A stretch of 64,000 nucleotides of DNA from Leisingera sp. ANG59 (lineage in GTDB: Bacteria > Pseudomonadota > Alphaproteobacteria > Rhodobacterales > Rhodobacteraceae). A model generated the notes under the pieces. That model was not told where the DNA came from. It saw only the letters and a list, made by a program, of their open reading frames with translations, and searched no databases. Shown piece after piece: positions 47,557-56,388 of the stretch (within the stretch, counting starts at the first letter, position 1; each line of letters starts with the position of its first letter). The position numbers were made by a program, and so were the translations under genes. The stretch is from assembly GCF_013317235.1 (NCBI RefSeq), contig NZ_WLCM01000013.1, positions 1 through 64,000 of the forward strand, given 5' to 3'.

Positions 47557-48738
47557 ATGCGGATAAACACCCTGATTCTCGGCGCCGGCGCGGCCGGCAT
47601 GATGTGCGCGCGCTACTCCGGCGGCAGCACTTTGGTTATCGACCACGCCAAGGCGCCGGGCGAGAAGATCCGCATCTCCGGCGGCGGCCGCTGCAATTTC
47701 ACCAACATGTATGCGGAGGCGAAGAACTTCCTCTCCGCCAATCCGCATTTCTGCAAGTCGGCGCTGGCCCGCTACACCCAGTGGGACTTCATCGGATTGG
47801 TGGACCGCCACGGCATCGCCTGGCACGAGAAAACCCTGGGCCAGCTGTTCTGCGACGGCTCCTCCAAGCAGATCATCGCCATGCTGGTTGAGGAGATGGC
47901 GCAGGCCGGCGCGGACCTCTGGCTGCACACCTCCGTCGAGGCGGTGGAGCGGACCGCGGACGGCTACATGGTCAAGCTCCTGCGCGAGGGCAAGCCGCAG
48001 AGTGTCACCTGCCGCAACCTGGTGCTGGCCACCGGCGGCAAGTCGATCCCCAAAATGGGCGCCACCGGCCTTGCCTATGACCTCGCCCGCCAGTTCGGGC
48101 TGGAGCTGACCGAGACCCGCCCGGCGCTGGTGCCCTTCACCTTCCCGGACGGGCGTTTCCAGCCGCTAGCCGGCGTCTCCCTGCCCGCGCGGCTGTCGAA
48201 CACCCGCACCTCGTTTGACGAGGCGCTGCTGTTCACCCACCGCGGCCTCTCCGGCCCGTCGGTGCTGCAGCTTTCCTCCTACTGGCGCGAGGGAGAGGAG
48301 ATCACCGTGAACCTGATCCCGGAAACGCCGCTCTTCGATCTCCTGCGCGAACAGCGCCAGGCCGAGGGCCGCCGCGACCTGACCACCGAGCTCTCCCGCC
48401 ACCTGCCAGGCAAGCTGGTGGACTTCCTTGCCCCGCAACTGGGCCTCAAGGGCCGTCTCGCCGACCAGTCCGACGCCGCGCTATCCGCGCTGTGTGAGGC
48501 GCTGCAGACCTGGCATCTGCTGCCCGCAGGCACCGAGGGCTACCGCACGGCGGAAGTCACCCTGGGCGGCATCTGCACCGATGGCCTGTCCTCCAAGACC
48601 ATGGAGGCCAAGGCCGCCCCCGGGCTTTATGCGATCGGTGAAGCAGTGGATGTGACCGGCTGGCTCGGCGGCTTCAATTTCCAATGGGCCTGGGCGTCGG
48701 GCCATGCCGCGGGCACAGCAATCGCCGCCGGCAGATGA
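47557..48738 (+). CDS. NAD(P)/FAD-dependent oxidoreductase, BaiN/HI0933 (YhiN) family
   Basis: This 393-residue flavoprotein has the dinucleotide-binding motif ILGAGAAGMMCAR near 7-19. The HI0933-family segment EKIRISGGGRCNFTNM near 36-51 follows, then LATGGKSIPKMGATG near 158-172 and a C-terminal EAVDVTGWLGGFNFQWAWASG that completes the FAD site. Physiological substrates of most members are unknown; one gut homologue, BaiN, acts on bile acids. I prefer ATG 47557; 47548 is in frame. It is transcribed away from ftsW and is the first gene of the cassette separating ftsW from murD. Confidence 0.88.
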   Translation: MRINTLILGAGAAGMMCARYSGGSTLVIDHAKAPGEKIRISGGGRCNFTNMYAEAKNFLSANPHFCKSALARYTQWDFIGLVDRHGIAWHEKTLGQLFCDGSSKQIIAMLVEEMAQAGADLWLHTSVEAVERTADGYMVKLLREGKPQSVTCRNLVLATGGKSIPKMGATGLAYDLARQFGLELTETRPALVPFTFPDGRFQPLAGVSLPARLSNTRTSFDEALLFTHRGLSGPSVLQLSSYWREGEEITVNLIPETPLFDLLREQRQAEGRRDLTTELSRHLPGKLVDFLAPQLGLKGRLADQSDAALSALCEALQTWHLLPAGTEGYRTAEVTLGGICTDGLSSKTMEAKAAPGLYAIGEAVDVTGWLGGFNFQWAWASGHAAGTAIAAGR

Positions 48739-48771
48739 CGCCGGCTTGACTTTGGACGCGGGACCGCCCAT

Positions 48772-48792
48772 TTAGTTACCATGATAACATAA
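48772..48792. promoter_or_regulatory. Near-palindrome, candidate MarR operator
   Basis: A 21-bp nearly symmetrical sequence, TTAGTTAC-CATG-ATAACATAA, lies immediately before the ABM gene. A possible -35 (TTGACT, 48746-48751) is about 20 bases upstream. The MarR regulator two genes on is the likely ligand. Confidence 0.5.
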
Positions 48793-48804
48793 ATGGAGCC
48801 TATG

Positions 48805-49098
48805 ATGACCAGCCCCTTTCAACTCGTCGCCAAGATCACCCCGAAACCCGAGCACATGCAGGATGTCCGCCAAAGCCTGCTGGATGTTCTGGAGCCGACC
48901 CGCGCTGAAGCCGGCTGTCTGAAGTTCCGCCTTCTCGAAAGCCGCGACGGCACTTGCTTTTACTTGGACGAAGAATGGGCCAGCGACGACGCCTTGGCAG
49001 CGCATTACGCAACAGATTACATCACCCCGATCTTTGCCAAATACGAGGACTGGCTGGCGGAACCGGTAGAGATCCACAAGATGACTGCCCTGGCCTGA
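48805..49098 (+). CDS. Antibiotic biosynthesis monooxygenase (ABM) domain protein
   Basis: This 97-residue protein is a single ABM/dimeric alpha-beta barrel domain, with FQLVAKITPKPEHMQDVRQSL, then AGCLKFRLLESRDGTCFYLDEEWAS and the closing HYATDYITPIFAKYEDWL. Members include cofactor-free monooxygenases of quinone-like substrates and proteins of unknown role. ATG 48805 has GGAG six bases upstream; ATGs at 48802 and 48793 are alternatives. The MarR gene starts 5 bases after the stop, so they form a regulator-enzyme pair. Confidence 0.85.
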   Translation: MTSPFQLVAKITPKPEHMQDVRQSLLDVLEPTRAEAGCLKFRLLESRDGTCFYLDEEWASDDALAAHYATDYITPIFAKYEDWLAEPVEIHKMTALA

Positions 49099-49103
49099 CC
49101 CTT

Positions 49104-49553
49104 ATGTTCTTCCTCAAGGAACTGCCATCGCAGCAGATGGTCGGCACTTACGCCGAAATCTACGGCGCCGATCCTGCACATATCACCAGCGCGCTCTTGA
49201 TGATGCGCCGTGCCAGCCTGCTGATCCGCAGGCTTGATGCCTATTTTGCCGCGCATGGCCTGTCGCAGCTGCGCTTTCTGGTGCTGATCGTTATTGACCG
49301 GGAACCTGAACGCAAGTCGCTGACGCCGAATGAGATAGCCAGCCGCATTGATGTGTCAAAACCGGTCATGACACGCACCCTGCAATCCCTGCAGCAGGAC
49401 GGGCTGATCAGCCTTGCGGCCAGCCAGACCGACAAGAGATCCAAAGAAGCCGCGCTGACAGCGGAAGGGCGGCAGCAGCTGCAAGATGCCCTCCCCGGTT
49501 ATTTCAGGATTCTGTCGGAAGAAATGGCCCGGCCGCCCGACGCCGGGGGTTGA
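49104..49553 (+). CDS. MarR family transcriptional regulator
   Basis: This 149-residue winged-helix repressor has SLLIRRLDAYFAAHGLSQLRFLVLIVI near 38-64. The recognition helix region is LTPNEIASRIDVSKPVMTRTLQSLQQDGLI, and the wing with the usual Asp-Lys-Arg (TDKRSKEAALTAEG) lies near 112-125. It is directly downstream of the ABM gene; the near-palindrome ahead of that gene is its likely operator. The inducing compound is unknown, possibly a phenolic or quinone processed by the ABM protein. Confidence 0.88.
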   Translation: MFFLKELPSQQMVGTYAEIYGADPAHITSALLMMRRASLLIRRLDAYFAAHGLSQLRFLVLIVIDREPERKSLTPNEIASRIDVSKPVMTRTLQSLQQDGLISLAASQTDKRSKEAALTAEGRQQLQDALPGYFRILSEEMARPPDAGG

Positions 49554-49790
49554 GCCTCCAGCCTGCTGCCTGGGGATTTTCCGCTTCGGAGCCGCCTTCG
49601 CTTGGGCACAGACGGCCGGGGAGGACGGGCGGGGCCAAGGGAAATCGCGGAGGCTCAGCCGCAGGCGGATACCGCTGTTTCGCTTGGGCGCGCGCGGCAG
49701 CCCTGGCAGGCCAAGACCAAGTGAAGGCGGGTCAGAGGCGGAAGTTCCGCTTGGGTGAGCCTGAAGCCCTCCACCCTCACCTGCCGGACC

Positions 49791-50693
49791 TTACCCCGCC
49801 AGTTCCGCCACCTCCGCCAGCAGCCAGCTGCGGAAGGCGGCTATGGCCGGCGCGGCGCGGCGCGACTCCGGGTAGACCAGCCAGACAGAGATATCATCCT
49901 CCGTCACCAGATCGAACGGCTGCACCAGCGCCCCGCTGGCAATCAGGCCGCGGGCATAGGCCGGTGTCAGCAGGCAGGCGCCCTGGCCCGCCAGCGCGGC
50001 CTGCACTTCCAGCATCTGGGTGCCAAGGCTGTGCTGCTCCGCCCGCTTCGGCGGCTCCACCCCGGCCGCGCGGAACCACAGGGCCCAGGCCGGATCGCCG
50101 GCGTCCACCAGCGGCACCCGCAGCAGGTCGGCAGGTTCCTTGAAGGGGCCATAGGCCTCCATCAGCGCCGGCGTCAGCAGCGGCGTGTAGCTGCCGCGGA
50201 TCAGCAGGTCCGCCGCCAGTCCCGGCCAGCTCCCCCGGCCGGCCCGGATCGCCACGCTGGCCTCCCCCGCCAGCAGGTCCGCAACCCGCGGATTGACATC
50301 GACCCGGGTGGTGATGCCGGGATGCGCCACCTGGAACAACCCCAGCCGGGGTGCCAGGATGAAGGCGGCAAAGCTGGTGATGGTGCTGATCACCAGCTCC
50401 TCGCCGCCGCTGCCGCGCACCTCCGCCCAGCCCTGGCGCAGCATATCCAGCGCCTCGCTGGCATGGCGCTGGAATGCCTTGCCGGCCGCGGTCGGCGCCA
50501 CCCCGCGCGGCAGCCTGTTGAACAGGGGCTGGCCCGCCCGGTCCTCCAGCAGCTTGATCTGGTAGCTGACCGCCGCCTGCGTCATCGCTAGCTCCTCCGC
50601 CGCGCGGCTGAAACTGCCCAGCCGGGCCGCCGCCTCAAAGACGCGCACCGCCGGCAGCGGCGGCAGGGGATTTACAGAACGATCCATCAACAC
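49791..50693 (-). CDS. LysR family transcriptional regulator (GcvA-like)
   Basis: This 300-residue LysR-type regulator has an N-terminal winged HTH at about 10-68 (LPAVRVFEAAARLGSFSRAAEELAMTQAAVSYQIKLLE). A periplasmic-binding-protein-like effector domain starts near 95. The N-terminal NPLPPLPAVRVFEAAAR string is typical of the GcvA/AmpR subgroup. It is divergent from the DUF1127 gene with 86 bases between, the usual arrangement for a regulator and target, though a 54-residue protein as sole target would be unusual. The 237 bases after its stop hold no gene that I can support. Confidence 0.88.
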   Translation of the reverse strand: MLMDRSVNPLPPLPAVRVFEAAARLGSFSRAAEELAMTQAAVSYQIKLLEDRAGQPLFNRLPRGVAPTAAGKAFQRHASEALDMLRQGWAEVRGSGGEELVISTITSFAAFILAPRLGLFQVAHPGITTRVDVNPRVADLLAGEASVAIRAGRGSWPGLAADLLIRGSYTPLLTPALMEAYGPFKEPADLLRVPLVDAGDPAWALWFRAAGVEPPKRAEQHSLGTQMLEVQAALAGQGACLLTPAYARGLIASGALVQPFDLVTEDDISVWLVYPESRRAAPAIAAFRSWLLAEVAELAG

Positions 50694-50779
50694 AGCTTAT
50701 ACCAGAGCCGCTGAGATTCAATTGGTCATTGGCGCGGCAAGCGCCCACATCTTGCTCACACAGAACAAGGATCGCCCCC

Positions 50780-50944
50780 ATGGCTGAAATGCTTTCGCAG
50801 ATGAACCTCTGGCACGTCATCAATGGAATTTTTACCTCGCACCGGCACAGGGGCGACCGGGCCAGCCAGGCTGCTGGGCAGCAGCTGGCCCGCAGGCGGC
50901 TGAGCCACCTGCCCGAGCACCTGCTGCGCGACATCGGGCTTTGA
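50780..50944 (+). CDS. DUF1127 micro-protein
   Basis: This 54-residue basic protein ends ARRRLSHLPEHLLRDIGL, the Arg-rich DUF1127 (YjiS-like) motif. Such proteins in alphaproteobacteria are involved in small-RNA and RNA turnover and in phosphate or stress adaptation; CcaF1 of Rhodobacter sphaeroides is the best-known example. It is divergent from a LysR gene and ends 7 bases before the convergent murD stop. A second DUF1127 gene lies at 63785-63994. Confidence 0.8.
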   Translation: MAEMLSQMNLWHVINGIFTSHRHRGDRASQAAGQQLARRRLSHLPEHLLRDIGL

Positions 50945-50951
50945 GCCTGGG

Positions 50952-52352
50952 CTAGGTATTCAGCCGCTTTGCAACTTCGGCCACGAAATCATCGCCGCGC
51001 TGCTCGAAGTTGTCGTACTGGTCAAAGCTCGCGGCGGCCGGCGCCAGCAGCACGGTGTCGCCCTCCTGTGCCTCGGCCACGGCACGCTCCACCGCGGCCG
51101 CCATGGTGGTGCAGACCTCGGCTTCCACGTCCAGCTGCAGCGCAAAACCCGCCGCCTCGCGGCCGATCACATAGGCCTTCACCACATTGCCGGTCTGCCC
51201 TTTCAGGGCCTCCAGCCCGCCGTCCTTTTCCAGCCCGCCGCAGATCCAGCGGATGTTCCTGAACGCGCTCAGCGCCTTCACCGCGCTGTCCAGGTTGGTC
51301 GCCTTGCTGTCATTCACATAGCGCACCCCGCCCGACTCGGCGATGGTCTGGCTGCGGTGCGGCAGGCCCGGGAAAGTGGCCATCGCCTCGCCGATCAGCC
51401 GCGGCGCCAGCCCCAGGGTGCGCGCCGTCGCATAGGCCGCGCAGGCGTTCTGGTGATTGTGCGCGCCCGGCAGGCCCATCATCTCCCGCAGGTCGATGGA
51501 GGCCGCCTGCCGCCCCTTGCGGTATTCGCTCAGGAAGCCCTTCTTTGCAAAGACCTGCCAGCCCGGCCCGGTCAGCTTTTGCGCCGCGGAAATGCGGATC
51601 ACCCGGTCGTCGCTGGCGCCCTCGGACAGCTGGCCAGCCAGAAACAGCCCCTCGTCCTCATCAATGCCGATAACGGCGCGGTCGGGCCCGCCCTCGGCAA
51701 ACAGGCGGCGCTTGGCGGCGAAATAGCCCCCCATGCCGCCGTGCCGGTCCAGATGGTCGGGCGACAGGTTGGTGAACACCGCCACATCCGGCGTCAGCGC
51801 GCGCGCCAATTCGGTCTGGTAGCTGGACAGCTCCAGCACCACCACACCGCCCTCGCCCGGCGGGTCGATGTCCAGCACGCCGCGGCCGATGTTGCCCGCC
51901 AGCTGGCTCTCGCGGCCCGCCTCCTGCAGGATGTGGTGCAGCAGCGCCACCGTGGTCGATTTGCCGTTTGAGCCGGTGACCGCCACCACCCGCGGCGGCT
52001 GGTCGTGCATTTGCCAGTCGGCATCGGCAAAGGAGCGGAAGAACAGGCCGATGTCATTGTCCACCGGCACCCCACCCTCCATCGCGGCGCGGATCACGGG
52101 GTTGGGCTTGGGATAGAGATGCGGAATGCCGGGCGAGGTGATCAGCGCCGCCACATCGTCAAAGGCGCCGGCTTTATGCAGATCGCGGCAGGCGAAGCCT
52201 TCCGCCTCGGCCGCCTCGCGCGCCGCCGGGTTGTCATCCCAGCACAGCGGCTCCGCACCGCCTGCGTGCAGGGCCCGTGCGGTTGCCAGACCGGACCGCC
52301 CCAGCCCCAGCACCGCCACCTTGGCGCCCTCATATCCTTTGACCGGGATCAT
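50952..52352 (-). CDS. murD: UDP-N-acetylmuramoylalanine--D-glutamate ligase
   Basis: MurD adds D-glutamate to UDP-MurNAc-L-Ala. It has 466 residues. [17 protein letters not shown] near 12-28 is the UDP-binding domain and [19 protein letters not shown] near 124-142 the P-loop. [13 protein letters not shown] near 188-200 and [15 protein letters not shown] near 327-341 complete the Mur ligase motifs. ATG 52352 has GGAGG 7 bases upstream; the preceding GTG would add one residue. It stands alone here, cut off from mraY by glsA and from ftsW by a five-gene cassette, and must have its own promoter in the 130-base spacer shared with glsA. Confidence 0.96.
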   Translation of the reverse strand: MIPVKGYEGAKVAVLGLGRSGLATARALHAGGAEPLCWDDNPAAREAAEAEGFACRDLHKAGAFDDVAALITSPGIPHLYPKPNPVIRAAMEGGVPVDNDIGLFFRSFADADWQMHDQPPRVVAVTGSNGKSTTVALLHHILQEAGRESQLAGNIGRGVLDIDPPGEGGVVVLELSSYQTELARALTPDVAVFTNLSPDHLDRHGGMGGYFAAKRRLFAEGGPDRAVIGIDEDEGLFLAGQLSEGASDDRVIRISAAQKLTGPGWQVFAKKGFLSEYRKGRQAASIDLREMMGLPGAHNHQNACAAYATARTLGLAPRLIGEAMATFPGLPHRSQTIAESGGVRYVNDSKATNLDSAVKALSAFRNIRWICGGLEKDGGLEALKGQTGNVVKAYVIGREAAGFALQLDVEAEVCTTMAAAVERAVAEAQEGDTVLLAPAAASFDQYDNFEQRGDDFVAEVAKRLNT

Positions 52353-52482
52353 CACCTGCCCTCCCTTAGACCTGTTGCCAGAACCGCTAACCGATCCCGC
52401 CGGCCTTTGCCAGAGCCGTCAGATTGACAAGCCCCGGCCCATGCCGGAGATTCCGCGCAAATCAATAAGGAAGGATCGCCCC

Positions 52483-53397
52483 GTGGCCGCGGATATGCAG
52501 GTTTTGCTCGACCGTATCAGTGCTGAAATGCAGGGCCGCAGCGACCGCGGCGCCGTCGCCAGTTACATCCCGGAACTGGGGCAGGTTGATCCCAACCAGT
52601 TCGCCATCTCGGTGGCCACTGCCGAGGGCGGACTGTTCCACGCGGGCGATGCGCTGACCCGGTTCTCCGCGCAAAGCATCACCAAAGTGTTCACCCTCGC
52701 CATCGCGCTTGGCCGCGCGGGCGACCAGCTGTGGAGCCGTGTCGGGCGGGAGCCCTCGGGCACCGCCTTCAATTCCATCGTCCAGCTGGAGCATGAACGC
52801 GGCCGCCCCCGTAACCCTTTTGTCAACGCAGGCGCCATCGTCACCACGGATGAGCTGCTGGCCGGCCGCGCGCCGAAGGAGGCGCTGGCGGAAATCCTCG
52901 CCTTCATCCGCGCCGCCGCAGGGGACGAGGACATCCACATCAACAAGGCGGTGGCCAGTTCTGAGACCCGCCACGGGCACCGCAACTTTGCTCTTGCCAA
53001 TTTCCTGGCCTCCTTCGGCAACCTGAAGAACACGCCAGAGAAAACACTGGGCACCTATTTCCACCAATGCGCCACCGAACTGACCACGGTGCAGCTCGCC
53101 AGGGCCGGGCGCTTCCTGATCGGCGGCGGCGCCAAGCCGGCGCTGGTGTCGCAAGGCAGGGTGCGGCGGCTCAATGCGCTGATGCTGACCTGCGGCCATT
53201 ACGACGGGTCGGGCGAGTTCGCCTACCGCGTCGGCCTGCCCGCCAAGAGCGGGGTCGGCGGCGGCATCCTGGCCATCGTGCCGGGCAAGGCCAGCATTGC
53301 GGTCTGGTCGCCGGGGCTGGACCACAATGGCAACTCCAAGCTGGGCACCGAAGCGATGGAAGTGCTGGCGCGGGAGATGGACTGGTCGGTGTTCTGA
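52483..53397 (+). CDS. glsA: Glutaminase
   Basis: This enzyme hydrolyses L-glutamine to glutamate and ammonia in the cytoplasm. It has 304 residues, the standard size of the bacterial GlsA/YbaS type with a beta-lactamase-like fold. The catalytic Ser-x-x-Lys is in [10 protein letters not shown] near 62-71. [13 protein letters not shown] near 108-120, [21 protein letters not shown] near 158-178 and [14 protein letters not shown] near 250-263 are conserved. I chose a GTG start at 52483 because AAGGAAGG lies 7 bases upstream. It is divergent from murD inside the dcw region; glutamate supply for MurD (via MurI) is an attractive but unproven link. Confidence 0.93.
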   Translation: MAADMQVLLDRISAEMQGRSDRGAVASYIPELGQVDPNQFAISVATAEGGLFHAGDALTRFSAQSITKVFTLAIALGRAGDQLWSRVGREPSGTAFNSIVQLEHERGRPRNPFVNAGAIVTTDELLAGRAPKEALAEILAFIRAAAGDEDIHINKAVASSETRHGHRNFALANFLASFGNLKNTPEKTLGTYFHQCATELTTVQLARAGRFLIGGGAKPALVSQGRVRRLNALMLTCGHYDGSGEFAYRVGLPAKSGVGGGILAIVPGKASIAVWSPGLDHNGNSKLGTEAMEVLAREMDWSVF

Positions 53398-53444
53398 ACC
53401 CGGTTGCACCGAGCCCCCTGAACAGCCTGTACAGAGCGGTGGAG

Positions 53445-53475
53445 GGAAGGCGCCAAAACGTCCCTGGCACCTTCC
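53445..53475 (+). terminator. Hairpin after glsA
   Basis: GGAAGGCGCCA (53445-53455) pairs with TGGCACCTTCC (53465-53475) with one mismatch and a 9-base loop, then ATTTC. It lies 48 bases after the glsA stop. Confidence 0.55.
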
Positions 53476-53785
53476 ATTTCAATCCGGTCTAAGGCCTTAA
53501 TTAAACCGGGCACCAAATCGCATAGAGTTTGAAACCCCGCGTCCACCACCGAGGGCGGAAGGCTTTTGAAAGGTGTTGCGCACCCACCGTACGCTGTACT
53601 CACCACATCTTCACCCGGCCGCGCTACGGTCAATCCGTTGCAACGAGAAGACCAGGAGACCGGCCCCCTCAAACCACCTCCTCATTGGGTGCAGGGCGGG
53701 TCCGAACAGGCCGCTAGACGGACATGGCTGCTGACAACAGCCATCCGATGCTCCGCCCCTCCGGCGGCGCCGCCTTCTTCTAAAT
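53476..53785. other. Unexplained structured intergenic stretch
   Basis: About 310 bases with no gene I can defend. Short frames exist on both strands but lack ribosome sites and family resemblance. Visible structure includes CCGGT..ACCGG around an AAGGCCTT palindrome (about 53485-53508), ATGGCTG (53724-53730) pairing with CAGCCAT (53738-53744), and GGCGGCGCCGCC (about 53763-53774). It could be a small RNA gene or the remnant of an insertion. Confidence 0.4.
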
Positions 53786-53818
53786 GAAAAACCGCCCGAA
53801 GCAGCAGCCCCGGGCGGT
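53786..53818 (-). terminator. Intrinsic terminator after mraY
   Basis: ACCGCCCG (53791-53798) pairs with CGGGCGGT (53811-53818). Read on the minus strand the stem runs straight into TTTTTCAT. It closes the mraZ-to-mraY transcription unit about 66 bases after the mraY stop. Confidence 0.8.
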
Positions 53819-53883
53819 TCCATGAAAAAGAGAATTCAAACCGCCCCGCCAAAGACATGGCGCGGCAGCCAAAACGGCGTGCT

Positions 53884-54966
53884 CTACCGCACCTTCAGCG
53901 TCGCCAGCCCGATCATCGCCAGGATCAGCGAGATGATCCAGAAGCGGATCACGATCTGCGGCTCGGCCCAGCCCTTCTTCTCATAGTGGTGATGGATCGG
54001 CGCCATCAGGAACACCCGCCGGCCGGTGCGCTTGAAGTACAGGACCTGGATGATCACCGACAGCGCCTCGACCACGAACAGACCGCCGACGATGGCCAGC
54101 ACCAGCTCGTGCTTGGTGGCAATGGCGATGGCGCCCAGCGCGCCGCCCAGGGCCAGCGAGCCGGTGTCGCCCATGAACACCGCCGCGGGCGGCGCGTTGT
54201 ACCACAGGAACCCCAGACCCGCGCCGAACAGCGCCGAGCAGAAGATCAGGATCTCGCCGGTGCCAGGCACGTAATGCACGTCCAGATATTCGGTGAAGTC
54301 GACGCGGCCCACTGCATATGCGATGACGCCCAGGGTGCCTGCCGCGATCATCACCGGCATGATCGCCAGACCGTCCAGGCCATCTGTCAGGTTCACCGCA
54401 TTGGCAGCACCGACGATGACGCAAATCGAGAACGGCACGTAGAAGATCCCGAGGTTGATCAGCGTGTCCTTGAACACCGGCAGCGCCAGATGGTTCTGCA
54501 AGGGCGCCGGGTGATAGGCCGCGGCCCAGACTGCCGCAATCACCGCAATCATGATCCCCAGCGCCAGCCGCACCTTGCCCGGCACACCCGCGGTGTTCTG
54601 CTTGGAGACCTTGGCGTAATCATCGGCAAAACCGATCAGGCCGTAGGCCAGCGTCACAAACAGCACCAGCCAGACAAAGGGATTGTCCCAACGCGCCCAC
54701 ATCAGGGTTGCGGTCAGCAGCGCGCCCACCACCAGCAGGCCGCCCATGGTGGGGGTGCCCGCCTTGGAAAAATGCCCCTCCGGCCCGTCATCGCGGATCG
54801 GCTGGCCCTTGCCCTGGCGCTTGCGCAGCACGTTGATCAGCGGCTTGCCGAACAGGAAGCCGAAGATCAGCGCAGTCATAAAGGCGCCGCCTGCGCGGAA
54901 TGTGATGTAGCGGAAGAGGTTGAAAACATCCCCCCCGTCCGACAAAGCGGTCAGCCAATAGAGCAT
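53884..54966 (-). CDS. mraY: Phospho-N-acetylmuramoyl-pentapeptide transferase
   Basis: MraY is the polytopic inner-membrane enzyme that transfers phospho-MurNAc-pentapeptide to undecaprenyl phosphate, giving lipid I. It has 360 residues, as in E. coli, with about ten membrane helices. [10 protein letters not shown] near 71-80 and [16 protein letters not shown] near 111-126 hold the first metal-site aspartates. [16 protein letters not shown] near 188-203 and [16 protein letters not shown] with the terminal-loop [12 protein letters not shown] near 322-333 complete the active site. GAGGGAAGGG precedes the ATG. An intrinsic terminator follows. Confidence 0.97.
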   Translation of the reverse strand: MLYWLTALSDGGDVFNLFRYITFRAGGAFMTALIFGFLFGKPLINVLRKRQGKGQPIRDDGPEGHFSKAGTPTMGGLLVVGALLTATLMWARWDNPFVWLVLFVTLAYGLIGFADDYAKVSKQNTAGVPGKVRLALGIMIAVIAAVWAAAYHPAPLQNHLALPVFKDTLINLGIFYVPFSICVIVGAANAVNLTDGLDGLAIMPVMIAAGTLGVIAYAVGRVDFTEYLDVHYVPGTGEILIFCSALFGAGLGFLWYNAPPAAVFMGDTGSLALGGALGAIAIATKHELVLAIVGGLFVVEALSVIIQVLYFKRTGRRVFLMAPIHHHYEKKGWAEPQIVIRFWIISLILAMIGLATLKVR

Positions 54967-54987
54967 CTGAGCCCTTCCCTCGTTCTC

Positions 54988-56388
54988 TTATGCGTTTTCT
55001 TGTGTGGGGGTGGAGTGACCCATTTCGCGGATGCCGTCAACGATCTTGGCCAGCGCCATGCTGAGCGAGCCCTTGGCCAGCACGATGTCGCCGCCGTGGA
55101 TCTCGCCCGCCAGATCGGGCACCGCCTCGGCGCTGGTCCGGTACCAGCCGCCGCGTTTCCCCTCCGGCAGGGCGTCGTGCAGCGCCTGCATCAGCGGGCC
55201 GATGCAGTGGATCCTGTCGATGCCCTGTACCGCGTCCAGAGCCGCCAGCCCGGCGTGCAGTTGCACCTCCTGCGGCCCCAGTTCCTTCATGTCGCCGACA
55301 TAGGCGATCCGGCGCCCCTGCCCCGGCGTCGCCGCCAGCACCGCCAGCGCTGCCGCCATCGAGGTCGGGTTGGCGTTGTAGCTGTCGTCCAGCAGGGTGA
55401 TGTCGCCGCCCGCCAGCCGGACCGTCTCGCGCACGCCGCGGCCCTTGACCGGCGACCACAGGGCGAGGCTTTCGACGGCTTTAACCGGATCAGCACCCAG
55501 CGCCTCGACACAGGCCAGCGCACCCAGCGCATTCATTGCAAAATGGGCGCCAAGCGATTGAATGTGCAACTCAACCTCGCGGCCATTGGCGGTGGCGCGG
55601 GCGACGGTTTCCTCGCATTCGATCCCGGCGGACTGCAGAGTGTAGTCTGCGGCGCTTTCGCCAAACCAGCGGGCGGTTGCGCCCAGATCCGCGGCCACGT
55701 CCCTCAGCACATGGGCCTCGGCAATATCGGCGTTCAGGACCGCGACGCCGCCAGGCTCCAGCCCTTCCATGATCGAGGCTTTTTCTCGGGCGATGCCCTC
55801 GACGTTGTCAAACGCCTCCAGGTGTACTGCCGCGACGGTAGTCACCATCGCCACATGCGGGCGCGCCTGTTTCGCCAGAGGCGCAATCTCGCCGGGATGG
55901 TTCATGCCGATCTCGATCACCGCGTATTCGGTGCCGCGCGGCATCCGTGCCAGCGTCAGCGGCACGCCCCAATGGTTGTTGTAGCTGGCAACGGCGGCAT
56001 GAGTGCGGCCCTGATCGCTGAGCATCCTCGCCAGCATTTCCTTGGTCGAAGTTTTGCCAACCGAGCCGGTGACGGCAACAACCTTGGCCTGCGTGCGGGC
56101 GCGCGACGCGCGGCCCAGGGCCTCCAGCCCCGCCTGCACATCGTCGACGATCAAAATCGGCGCATCCGCAGGCACTCCATCCGGAATGCGGGATACCAGC
56201 GCGGCGCCTGCCCCCTTTTCCAGCGCCTGCGCCACGAAGTCATGGCCGTCGCGCGCGGCCTTCAACGCCACGAACATGTCGCCGGATTCGATGGTGCGGG
56301 TGTCGATCGACAAGCCGGAGACAGCCCAGTCCCCCTGCGCCCGCCCGCCGGTGGCCGCGGCGGCCTCAGATGCGGTCCAGAGCGTCAT
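54988..56388 (-). CDS. murF: UDP-MurNAc-tripeptide--D-alanyl-D-alanine ligase
   Basis: MurF adds the D-Ala-D-Ala dipeptide made by Ddl to complete the pentapeptide. It has 466 residues. VVAVTGSVGKTSTKEMLARML near 106-126 is the ATP loop. YNNHWGVPLTLARMP near 138-152 is the MurF-specific segment and LLDDSYNANPTSMAAAL near 333-349 the C-terminal motif. Its ATG overlaps the murE stop (ATGA), so translation is coupled. mraY begins 21 bases downstream. Confidence 0.96.
   Translation of the reverse strand: MTLWTASEAAAATGGRAQGDWAVSGLSIDTRTIESGDMFVALKAARDGHDFVAQALEKGAGAALVSRIPDGVPADAPILIVDDVQAGLEALGRASRARTQAKVVAVTGSVGKTSTKEMLARMLSDQGRTHAAVASYNNHWGVPLTLARMPRGTEYAVIEIGMNHPGEIAPLAKQARPHVAMVTTVAAVHLEAFDNVEGIAREKASIMEGLEPGGVAVLNADIAEAHVLRDVAADLGATARWFGESAADYTLQSAGIECEETVARATANGREVELHIQSLGAHFAMNALGALACVEALGADPVKAVESLALWSPVKGRGVRETVRLAGGDITLLDDSYNANPTSMAAALAVLAATPGQGRRIAYVGDMKELGPQEVQLHAGLAALDAVQGIDRIHCIGPLMQALHDALPEGKRGGWYRTSAEAVPDLAGEIHGGDIVLAKGSLSMALAKIVDGIREMGHSTPTQENA

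Noticed and set aside
49554-49790. Possible gene between marR and lysR
   Set aside because: A short plus-strand frame exists but starts inside marR, lacks a ribosome site and shows no domain; repeated CGCTTGGG strings there are too short to interpret.
53566-53787. 73-codon plus-strand frame between glsA and mraY
   Set aside because: No ribosome site and competing frames of similar length on both strands; kept only as an unexplained region.
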